The notes under the pieces are model-generated. The model did no database searches, was not told the origin of the DNA, and saw only the letters and a list, made by a program, of their open reading frames with translations. Below are positions 1-5,233 of a DNA stretch of 5,233 nucleotides, piece after piece. The number at the start of each line of letters is the position of its first letter. The stretch's first letter is position 1. Source of the DNA: Thermoplasmata archaeon (GTDB taxonomy: Archaea; Thermoplasmatota; Thermoplasmata; Thermoplasmatales; Thermoplasmataceae); NCBI GenBank assembly GCA_021799315.1, contig JAJZAR010000103.1, positions 1-5,233 of the forward strand, read 5' to 3'. The position numbers and the translations under genes were made by a program.

Positions 1-1822
1 CCTTGCCATTGGAGCTTATAAAATGGCAAAGGAACAGGCTCTCATAAGAAACATCTCTGCAGTGGAGACTTTAGGATCCACTCAGGTGATAGGTACAGAT
101 AAGACGGGAACACTCACAAAGGGGGAGATGACAGTTACGGAGATCAGAACATCAGATCGTATACTATCTGTGAGTGGTACAGGATACGAACCTTTGGGAG
201 AGATTAAGGATATTACTACAGAAACTGCTGTGAGAATAAATGATAAAATGGCCATGGGGATGATCCTGTGCAATGATGCAACACTCAAGAGCGATGCTGG
301 ACAACGATGGACTGTAAATGGTGACAGCACAGAAGGGGCACTCATTGTGCTTGCAGAGAAGGCTGGATATTCTCAGAATGAGGTCAGGGAGAAAACACCC
401 CGTGTATGGGAGATACCTTTCAGTTCGGAAACGAGACGGATGATCACTGTGAACAGGACAGAATCCGGTGAGAGAATTGCCTTTATGAAGGGAGCGCCAG
501 AAGCTGTGATCGAAAAATGCACTGATATGGATACAATTTCAGGTAATCAGACAATTGGAGAAAATGAAAGAAATAAATTGCTCGAGGCTGCAGAATTCAT
601 GGCATCGAGAGCCCTGAGAGTTATGGCTATAGCAACAAAGCATGTGGATGAATTAGAGGAAAACACCAGTGATATGGAAAATAATTATGTTTTCCTTGGT
701 CTTGTGGGTATGATAGACCCACCAAGACCTGAAGCTATGGATGCCATAAAAAAAGCTAAGAAAGTTGGTATTCACCTCGTTATGATAACTGGAGACCATA
801 AGACCACAGCCATGGCCATTGGAAGTCAGATGGGCATCTATAGGGAAGGTGATCTATCTCTCACCGGAAAACAGTTGCAGGAAATGGATGATCAGGAATA
901 TGAAAGAATTGTAGAAAATGTTACTGTTTACGCCAGAGTCACCCCCTTTGATAAGCTGAGAATAGTATCAGCATGGCAGAAAAGAGACAGACTTGTTGCA
1001 ATGACGGGCGATGGAGTGAATGATGCACCTGCGCTGAAGAAGGCAGATATAGGTATTTCCATGGGTATAACAGGCACGGAGGTTGCGAAGGAAGCATCCG
1101 ATATGATTCTTCTTGACGACAATTTTGCCACCATAATAAAAGCCATAGCTCTTGGCAGAAATGTTCAGGATAATGTAAAAAAGTACCTTGCATTTCTGCT
1201 CTCAACCAATCTTGTGGAGATTGTTGTCTTGAGTCTTGGTGTGCTTCTCTCATTCCTTTTCGCTGGCAATACGCTTTCTGAGCTATTTGTTCCCCTTCTG
1301 GCTGTTCAGATACTGTTTATTAATCTTGTAGGTGACGGATTTCCTGCATTAGAAATTGGTGTTTCACCTCCTGAACCTGATCTCATGGACAGACCGGTGC
1401 AGGAACGTGGCATGTCCAGGACCTTTGGTCCAGAAGTTAAGAGGTTCATCTATCTTTCGCTGGTTGTAGAAGCACCCATGCTATTCCTGATATATCTTAC
1501 AGGCCTCTCCGGAGGAATAGACGAGGCAAGAACACGCCTTTTTCTTGCAATTATCTCAGCGGAACTTGCCATATCACTAACCTTTGGATCAATGAGATAT
1601 TCAATTTTCAAGATAAGACCTCACAAAGGACTGACAATATCCGTTATTGCAGAAATCTTTCTCGTTCCAATACTTATCCTGATACCATATACAAGAGACG
1701 CCTTACAGATCCTATATCCAACAATTATTGATATTGTGTGGGCTATAATAGCGGGTGCGGTCTCCCTCGCATATGTGGAAATATTCAAACATTATGTTAG
1801 AAAAAAAGCGGCGTATAGGTGA
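1..1822 (+). CDS. P-type ATPase, type IIA (calcium-pump-like), C-terminal part; 5' end outside window
   Basis: Membrane cation pump that couples ATP hydrolysis, through an aspartyl-phosphate, to ion export. The frame is open from base 2, and the residues before the first ATG (base 23) already match the family, so that ATG is internal and the gene starts before the window. Numbering from it: phosphorylation motif DKTGT with Asp26; nucleotide-binding KGAPE at 156-160; TGD at 256-258; hinge TGDGVNDAP at 328-336. Six C-terminal membrane helices follow (about 388-414, 423-445, 475-495, 505-523, 538-556, 569-588), matching TM5-TM10 of type II pumps. Against SERCA, ligands Asn768, Glu771, Asn796, Asp800 and Glu908 appear kept as Asn396, Glu399, Asn434, Asp438 and Glu514, favouring Ca2+; Thr799 is Gly437. 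The actuator domain and TM1-TM4, including the PEGLP-type site, are outside. It ends in a short basic tail (KKAAYR, stop TGA) and converges on the DUF488 gene 42 bases away. Family assignment is very sure; the ion is inferred. Confidence 0.95.
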   Translation, partial: LAIGAYKMAKEQALIRNISAVETLGSTQVIGTDKTGTLTKGEMTVTEIRTSDRILSVSGTGYEPLGEIKDITTETAVRINDKMAMGMILCNDATLKSDAGQRWTVNGDSTEGALIVLAEKAGYSQNEVREKTPRVWEIPFSSETRRMITVNRTESGERIAFMKGAPEAVIEKCTDMDTISGNQTIGENERNKLLEAAEFMASRALRVMAIATKHVDELEENTSDMENNYVFLGLVGMIDPPRPEAMDAIKKAKKVGIHLVMITGDHKTTAMAIGSQMGIYREGDLSLTGKQLQEMDDQEYERIVENVTVYARVTPFDKLRIVSAWQKRDRLVAMTGDGVNDAPALKKADIGISMGITGTEVAKEASDMILLDDNFATIIKAIALGRNVQDNVKKYLAFLLSTNLVEIVVLSLGVLLSFLFAGNTLSELFVPLLAVQILFINLVGDGFPALEIGVSPPEPDLMDRPVQERGMSRTFGPEVKRFIYLSLVVEAPMLFLIYLTGLSGGIDEARTRLFLAIISAELAISLTFGSMRYSIFKIRPHKGLTISVIAEIFLVPILILIPYTRDALQILYPTIIDIVWAIIAGAVSLAYVEIFKHYVRKKAAYR

Positions 1823-1864
1823 TATCTTGAGGAACTTTGATGAAGTGCTACCAGTATGCCGGAT

Positions 1865-2212
1865 TCACATTGAGTCAAGAACCTCTTTCAAAACCGCAGC
1901 CTGATTATGCTCTCCATCCTTTGCACCGTATAGAAGGACTACTGTGCCTTTCTCTCTTTCCAGGCTCTTTATATCATTGAGTTTTTGTTTTACTTCAGGC
2001 ATCTTCAATTCCATTAGATATCGTGTCTTGAACTCCTCCCACTTCTCAGGTTCATGGGAGAACCACTTTCTCAACTCAGTGGAGGGGGCTACCTCCTTCA
2101 TCCATATGTCGGCAGAAAGTCTCTCTTTACTTATGCCTCTTGGCCAGAGTCTGTCCACAAGTATTCCGTATCCGCCCATTTCCCCATTGTACAATCTCTG
2201 GATCGTTATCAT
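1865..2212 (-). CDS. DUF488 family protein (YeaO-like), complete
   Basis: A small soluble protein of 115 residues, the usual length of the YeaO branch of DUF488. Hallmarks are visible throughout: DRLWPRG at 20-26, a WMKEVAPSTELRKWF stretch at 37-51 followed by HEPEKW at 53-58, and the C-terminal LLYGAKDGEHNQA block at 93-105. No cysteine, signal peptide or membrane segment is present. The biochemical function of the family is not established, so none is assigned. The ATG at 2212 is chosen because the conserved N-terminal strand (ITIQRLY) begins right after it and a TATA-like element lies about 27 bases upstream, which suits a leaderless transcript. The gene is divergent from the Mug-type glycosylase (47-base spacer) and convergent with the ATPase. 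Family call is sure; role unknown. Confidence 0.93.
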   Translation of the reverse strand: MITIQRLYNGEMGGYGILVDRLWPRGISKERLSADIWMKEVAPSTELRKWFSHEPEKWEEFKTRYLMELKMPEVKQKLNDIKSLEREKGTVVLLYGAKDGEHNQAAVLKEVLDSM

Positions 2213-2234
2213 AACCTTATTAAGCGGTATTCAC

Positions 2235-2243
2235 TATAAATAA
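2235..2243. promoter_or_regulatory. TATA-like element in a 47-base divergent spacer, possibly shared by both genes
   Basis: TATAAATAA on the plus strand reads TTATTTATA on the minus strand. Its centre is about 27 bases upstream of the DUF488 ATG (2212), the classic archaeal TATA-to-start spacing for a leaderless mRNA. For the plus-strand glycosylase (ATG 2260) the centre is only about 21 bases away, slightly short. That gene instead has GGAG at 2250-2253, six bases before its ATG, and a second AT-rich stretch (TTATTAAG, 2217-2224) that could give a short leader carrying this Shine-Dalgarno. The position is directly visible; use by both genes is inference. Confidence 0.55.
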
Positions 2244-2249
2244 GTTATC

Positions 2250-2253
2250 GGAG
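2250..2253 (+). promoter_or_regulatory. Candidate Shine-Dalgarno (GGAG) of the Mug-type glycosylase gene
   Basis: GGAG ends six bases before the ATG at 2260, good spacing for pairing with the anti-SD of archaeal 16S rRNA. It supports the chosen start; no ATG, GTG or TTG lies in frame in the spacer upstream. The other complete genes here show no comparably convincing motif. Confidence 0.45.
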
Positions 2254-2259
2254 TTTAAG

Positions 2260-2763
2260 ATGATAGAATATGAAATCCCGGAAGGTGCAAGAATTCTCTT
2301 TGTAGGCATAAATCCTCACTTTGGTTCTGATAGGAGAGGCGTACCCTTTTCCAATAACAAGATGTTCTGGTACATTCTGAATATGGCGGGTGCCATAGAA
2401 GAGGACAGAAATTTCCTCAGAAATGATGAAAATCTGAAAAAATTTTATCATGAGAAATTTGGAAAAGAATACAGATTTGGACTTGTAAACCTCGTAGATC
2501 GGCCGACCAAAGACGTGTCTGAATTGAGAGACGGTGAAGAAAGGGACGGGAATGCCAGACTCGATCATATTGTGAAAACATACAGACCCAGAGTAGTATG
2601 TTTTGTAGGAAAAATAACCTATGAAAGGTTTTCAGGGAACAAAAATTTTGACTTTGGATGGAATGGTGAACTTTATGGTTCAAGAATCTATGTGATGCAC
2701 TTCCCTCTGAGAGGAAGGGCTTCTGTTCGTGTGGAGGAGATAAAGACCATATTAAAGGAATAA
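2260..2763 (+). CDS. mug: Mug/UDG-superfamily mismatch-specific DNA glycosylase, complete
   Basis: Predicted monofunctional DNA glycosylase that removes uracil or thymine opposite guanine, or related adducts, starting base excision repair. At 167 residues it is nearly the length of E. coli Mug. A strand followed by GINP (16-19) supplies motif 1, with Asn18 in the place of the Mug catalytic Asn. GVPFSNNKMFW at 27-37 matches the GFPFAHPANRFW region of Mug, and LVNLVDRPTKDVSEL at about 75-89 matches its KLVDRPT segment. VVCFVGKITYERF then corresponds to the ILGKQAYEQ strand-helix. The second active-site loop is odd: HFPLRGRAS (147-155) stands where Mug has NPSGLSR, so the loop Asn and the Gly-Leu-Ser wedge are not recognisable. 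The fold assignment is strong; exact substrate range is uncertain and may differ from Mug. It is divergent from DUF488 and converges on the methyltransferase 48 bases away. Confidence 0.9.
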   Translation: MIEYEIPEGARILFVGINPHFGSDRRGVPFSNNKMFWYILNMAGAIEEDRNFLRNDENLKKFYHEKFGKEYRFGLVNLVDRPTKDVSELRDGEERDGNARLDHIVKTYRPRVVCFVGKITYERFSGNKNFDFGWNGELYGSRIYVMHFPLRGRASVRVEEIKTILKE

Positions 2764-2811
2764 TGAGATTTACCACTACGTACACAGCAATAGACAATTA
2801 CACATGGAGAT

Positions 2812-3402
2812 TTACTTTAGACTACCTTTTAAGAATGTTTTCAACCGCAGATCCCATTTGCCTTCTCCTGTAACGGGTTGTTCCATTAACAATGTGGATC
2901 GCTCCAGTAGAAATTTCATATCCTTAGAATTTTCCGGGAAGAGGTCTCCAATTACAAAATAACCTCCTTCCTTCAGAGAATCAAATACATTTTCATAGGC
3001 TTTGAACCTGTCATTTCCCATATTGTGAAATACCAGATTTGAAATAACGAGATCAAATTCAATTTCACTATCAAAGGATTCAGTGAGATCATGTTTTTTG
3101 AATTTTGTCCTGTTTTCGAGCCCAAGCGACTTCATATTTTGAATTGCTTTTTCCAGAGATGAACCCTTCAAGCTTTCATCATTGAAGTTGTCATATCCTG
3201 TGACAAAAGACTGTGGATAATAGGTGGCAGCCAGATAACTCATGAACCCCAGACCGCAACCGGCATCAAGGATTTGCAACGCAGATGATATAGGGTATAG
3301 TTTTGAAAAGATAGAATGAACCTTCTTCTCCACCATAGATCTGATATGATCAGATTCCTCCTGAGTGGAATGATGGTATGTCCCAAAATTTACATTGTTC
3401 AT
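2812..3402 (-). CDS. Class I SAM-dependent methyltransferase, substrate unknown
   Basis: A 196-residue cytosolic protein with one Rossmann-type methyltransferase domain. Motif I is ILDAGCGLG (44-52), the glycine-rich SAM loop. Asp71 in VTGYD ends strand 2 and should bind the ribose hydroxyls of SAM. HDL at 104-106 is the adenine-side acidic motif, FDLVISNLVFHNM (116-128) is motif IV, and LKEGGYFVIGDL (143-154) is the post-motif strand. The profile is that of the Methyltransf_11/25/31 group, which acts on small molecules, lipids, proteins or RNA, so no substrate can be named. There is no DPPY/NPPY motif typical of N6-adenine DNA methylases (motif IV reads SNLV), which argues against a restriction-type enzyme. 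The ATG at 3402 is supported by an AT-rich box 16-27 bases upstream. It follows the AlkX-like gene on the same strand after 119 bases, with its own promoter candidate, so co-transcription is not required. Confidence 0.88.
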   Translation of the reverse strand: MNNVNFGTYHHSTQEESDHIRSMVEKKVHSIFSKLYPISSALQILDAGCGLGFMSYLAATYYPQSFVTGYDNFNDESLKGSSLEKAIQNMKSLGLENRTKFKKHDLTESFDSEIEFDLVISNLVFHNMGNDRFKAYENVFDSLKEGGYFVIGDLFPENSKDMKFLLERSTLLMEQPVTGEGKWDLRLKTFLKGSLK

Positions 3403-3417
3403 GGGATTCCATAGATG

Positions 3418-3429
3418 ATATTTATTTAA
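3418..3429 (-). promoter_or_regulatory. TATA-like box of the methyltransferase gene
   Basis: On the minus strand this reads TTAAATAAATAT, centred about 22 bases (range 16-27) upstream of the ATG at 3402. That is close to the spacing expected for a leaderless archaeal transcript. No Shine-Dalgarno is evident between it and the start. The rest of the 119-base spacer is AT-rich with no gene and only weak small inverted repeats. Confidence 0.4.
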
Positions 3430-3521
3430 CGCTTGTGTTTGGAGGGATAACTCCGCAGAAATAGGTAGAATAATAATGAGAAAATATGATTATTGCTGCA
3501 CACATGGAACTGCAAAAGTAT

Positions 3522-4724
3522 TCATACCAAGTTGGGCAATTCTATTTTAGTTGCCTGAACAAAATTTCCGAGAGAATCAATAGAATCCAGAAGCGCCCTG
3601 CGTGTTCGTGATGTTGAAAAATACTTTCCTTCATCGTGAATTGCGTTGACCTTTAAAATTCCCGTTTTCCTGTCAAATTTGGGATCAATCCTTCCAACGA
3701 TTCTGTCACCATGTAAAAATGGCATTGCGTAGAAACCATATTTCCTTTTACTTTTGTTAATATACATTTCAAGTCTCCCATCAAAATCGAAAATTTCCAT
3801 GGTCCTCTTTCTATCTATAATGAGATTGTCGAACGGAGAGAGCAATACAGACCTTGGCTTCCATACATTCTCAATTTTTTCTATAGCGTCGATATCCTTT
3901 TTCAGTACATACCATGATTTTTTTCTTACTCCTTTCATTCCGGTAATTTCAACTGGAATTACCTTCTGTTCATTTATGAGCTCTTCCACAACCTTTCCAG
4001 GGTGTGCTATGCGAAATGGTGTATAATATCTCAATATCTGGTCACTGGAAGCTATGCCTAAAGAATAAAGAGACTTGATGAAAACTTCTTTCTCTGCCGC
4101 ATTTCTATCCCTTTGGCCAGAGGATGTAGTGTTTTCAAGCATAACACTAGGTAACGACCATAACTTCTGCCCAGAGACAGACCTGTTACATATGACTATA
4201 TCTCCAGTCCAGTGCATTAAATCAAGAAGAAGATTAATTTTTCTTTCATGGCCCCATCCGCTCAGCGCTGATCCCACATCAAATTCTGGGAACTGGCTTG
4301 AATACATTGGCCCGTTGATTTCAAGGAAATTCTTTACCTTATCAAAATGAACAGATATGTCCGGGTGTTTCATAAAAAGTCGTTCTCTCCTTTCAAGCAT
4401 ACCTATACTGAGAAGATGTATGTCTTCTGCCAGAGATATGGCAGCCATGTGTGCATAGGATTCGGTTAGTAAGTGCCTGGTGTAAATGAGATCGGCTAGA
4501 GCTTCCTGCCTGTAATGTCCAATTCTACTCCACAAAGTCAGGAAATGACTCTTCTCTACAGCTCTCACTGGGTCTAACTGGAGATATCGAATATTGTCCA
4601 GCACTTTCAGTATTCTTGATGAATCATCGGCTTTTTTCTTCCCAGAGTTTCCGGAGAGATGTTGTCTCATTATGATGAATCTTGCAAGATCGCGTTTTGT
4701 AATTTGAAGCCTGTCTGATTCCAT
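3522..4724 (-). CDS. AlkZ/AlkX (YcaQ, HTH_42) family DNA glycosylase
   Basis: Predicted winged-helix DNA glycosylase of the family that excises bulky alkylated bases and unhooks interstrand cross-links. With the start at 4724 it has 400 residues, close to E. coli YcaQ (about 410). The N-terminal helix (ITKRDLARFIIMRQHL, 8-23) and IRYLQLDPVRAVEKSHFLTLWSR (45-67) contain the catalytic signature Q-x-D as Gln49-Leu-Asp51, the AlkX/YcaQ type rather than the QxQ of antibiotic-producer AlkZ. The C-terminal family hallmarks are LLSPFDNLIIDRKR (294-307) and YGFYAMPFLHGDRIVGRID (329-347). The frame extends upstream to an ATG at 4808, but the extra 28 residues (Cys, Met and aromatic rich) do not look like the family, and a TATA-like box lies inside that extension. 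An ATG at 4739 is a weaker alternative. Family call is very sure; activity on cross-links is by analogy. Confidence 0.92.
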   Translation of the reverse strand: MESDRLQITKRDLARFIIMRQHLSGNSGKKKADDSSRILKVLDNIRYLQLDPVRAVEKSHFLTLWSRIGHYRQEALADLIYTRHLLTESYAHMAAISLAEDIHLLSIGMLERRERLFMKHPDISVHFDKVKNFLEINGPMYSSQFPEFDVGSALSGWGHERKINLLLDLMHWTGDIVICNRSVSGQKLWSLPSVMLENTTSSGQRDRNAAEKEVFIKSLYSLGIASSDQILRYYTPFRIAHPGKVVEELINEQKVIPVEITGMKGVRKKSWYVLKKDIDAIEKIENVWKPRSVLLSPFDNLIIDRKRTMEIFDFDGRLEMYINKSKRKYGFYAMPFLHGDRIVGRIDPKFDRKTGILKVNAIHDEGKYFSTSRTRRALLDSIDSLGNFVQATKIELPNLV

Positions 4725-4749
4725 GGAGATAACTTGCATAGAACACAAA

Positions 4750-4757
4750 GATAAAAA
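4750..4757 (-). promoter_or_regulatory. TATA-like box of the AlkX-like glycosylase gene
   Basis: The minus strand reads TTTTTATC, centred about 29 bases ahead of the ATG at 4724. That places transcription start at or a few bases before the start codon. The centre is only about 15 bases from the ATG at 4739 and lies downstream of the ATG at 4808, so it decides in favour of 4724. Confidence 0.45.
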
Positions 4758-4867
4758 CATGCCATTGAGCATAAATGGAAACTGAGATCTTTTGCACCAT
4801 GCAATCAACGTTTAGAATGAAATAATAAACAGCCAATTATAGACTCTTCATTGCGCATCAGTGCAGG

Positions 4868-4874
4868 AAAAAAA
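4868..4874 (-). terminator. Oligo-T terminator candidate after the DUF2075 helicase gene
   Basis: Seven consecutive T on the minus strand lie about 37 bases beyond the helicase stop codon (4911-4913). Archaeal RNA polymerase commonly terminates at such U-runs without a strong hairpin. The flanking CAGT/ACTG bases could pair only weakly. The rest of 4725-4910 contains no other gene that can be supported. Confidence 0.4.
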
Positions 4875-4910
4875 CTGTGTATACAGGATGGCATGAATTT
4901 TGAAGGGAAT

Positions 4911-5233
4911 TTACAATGCAGTTGAAATTTCTTTAGCCATCCTGACTCTATCCCTCAAGAACTCTCCTGTTTCCTTATCTTCGCAGAATACAGCGGTTCC
5001 TCTTATGCCTCTGGTCAGCAATATCCTGTATCTGTTAATAAGAAGTTTTATGGCCAGATCATAAGCATCTTTATCGCCTCCTTTTCCTTTTAAAAACAGT
5101 TTTTTAAGACTGTTAGATCCTCCAATAGAATCCTCACAACTATTGCCCAGTTCGAACCTGTTTCCTCTCCAAACAAGGTCTCGTCCCCATATAACACCAA
5201 CATAATCTGCCTCAAAGCCCTGGCTCCCATACA
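4911..5233 (-). CDS. DUF2075 (Schlafen group-3-like) helicase, C-terminal fragment
   Basis: The last 106 codons and TAA stop of a gene that continues past the right edge; the frame is open to the edge. The fragment begins YGSQGFEADYVGVIWGRD, which matches the late SF1-helicase motif (the 'SQG-E' element, motif V region) in the form typical of DUF2075 proteins. The segment NRYRILLTRGIRGTAVFCED (residues 66-85 of the fragment) is motif VI, whose arginines normally contact the ATP gamma-phosphate. Between them is a short Lys/Gly-rich linker (KKLFLKGKGGDKD). DUF2075 proteins are P-loop ATPases predicted to act on DNA or RNA. Some carry an N-terminal nuclease such as GIY-YIG and some are linked to phage defence or repair; which architecture applies here cannot be seen. 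Walker A and B lie outside the window. The stop is 187 bases from the AlkX-like start on the same strand, with an oligo-T run between, so separate transcription is likely. Confidence 0.88.
   Translation of the reverse strand, partial: YGSQGFEADYVGVIWGRDLVWRGNRFELGNSCEDSIGGSNSLKKLFLKGKGGDKDAYDLAIKLLINRYRILLTRGIRGTAVFCEDKETGEFLRDRVRMAKEISTAL

Noticed and set aside
23..25. ATG at the left edge as the true start of the ATPase
   Set aside because: The codons before it are in frame, open to the edge and match the conserved family sequence ahead of the DKTGT motif; a pump cannot begin at this point because TM1-TM4 would be missing.
939..1253. Minus-strand open frames under the ATPase (82-345, 928-1146, 939-1253)
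   Set aside because: They lie fully inside the well-conserved ATPase coding region, resemble no family and have no promoter or start signals; they are antisense shadows.
1825..1880. Inverted repeat TCTTGA ... TCAAGA spanning the ATPase/DUF488 junction as a bidirectional terminator
   Set aside because: Only six base pairs with a 44-base loop and no T-run; likely chance.
1944..2243. Plus-strand open frames over the DUF488 gene
   Set aside because: The opposite strand encodes a recognisable full-length family protein; these frames are antisense artefacts.
2245..2797. Minus-strand open frames over the Mug-type gene
   Set aside because: The plus strand carries clear UDG-superfamily motifs; the antisense translations are low-complexity with no family-like sequence.
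3441..3454. GGAG-GGATAA-CTCC hairpin, and a nearby AATAAT/ATTATT pair, in the spacer before the methyltransferase
   Set aside because: Four to six base pairs only, AT-rich or too short, and not placed next to a T-run or start codon in a way that suggests function.
3754..4350. Plus-strand open frames over the AlkX-like gene (3754-4026, 4075-4350)
   Set aside because: Antisense to a conserved, well-recognised coding region; Ser/Phe-rich translations typical of shadows.
1..5233. tRNA/rRNA genes, CRISPR repeats, insertion sequences or attachment sites
   Set aside because: No cloverleaf, rRNA signature, regularly spaced repeat, transposase motif or terminal inverted repeat was found by reading both strands; the window is filled by six genes with short spacers.

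Overview
The window looks like ordinary chromosomal DNA from an archaeon, most likely a Thermoplasmata/Thermoplasmatales-type organism. The evidence for archaea is that TATA-like boxes sit about 20-30 bases ahead of several start codons, mostly without a convincing Shine-Dalgarno, as expected for leaderless archaeal transcripts. No bacterial -35/-10 pairs stand out. Base composition is moderately AT-rich, with heavy use of AGA/AGG for Arg and ATA for Ile. The order-level placement is inference only; no rRNA or other marker gene is present.

Layout from left to right. (1) Bases 1-1822 (+) hold the C-terminal part of a P-type (type IIA, calcium-pump-like) ATPase whose start lies before the window. 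(2) Bases 1865-2212 (-) hold a complete DUF488/YeaO-family protein. (3) A 47-base divergent promoter region with one TATA-like element separates it from (4) a Mug/UDG-superfamily mismatch-specific DNA glycosylase at 2260-2763 (+). (5) Bases 2812-3402 (-) hold a small class I SAM-dependent methyltransferase of unknown substrate. (6) Bases 3522-4724 (-) hold an AlkZ/AlkX (YcaQ, HTH_42) family DNA glycosylase with a QxD motif; its start is best placed at 4724, not at the longest-frame ATG at 4808. (7) Bases 4911-5233 (-) hold the C-terminal 106 residues of a DUF2075 (Schlafen group-3-like) SF1-type helicase, truncated by the window end. No gap between genes exceeds about 190 bases, and no RNA gene, CRISPR array, insertion sequence or attachment site was seen.

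The genes are not a single operon. Strands alternate, the minus-strand genes have spacers of about 120-190 bases, and several have their own TATA-like box. The theme that stands out is nucleic-acid maintenance: two unrelated DNA glycosylases (Mug-type for deaminated or mismatched bases, AlkX-type for alkylated or cross-linked DNA) lie within 2.5 kb, beside a DUF2075 helicase and an unassigned methyltransferase. Whether this is a functional neighbourhood or chance cannot be decided from one window. No clearly new system is evident. The items most worth a second look are the atypical second catalytic motif of the Mug homologue, the AlkX-type glycosylase in an apparent archaeon, and the unseen N-terminal part of the helicase gene.
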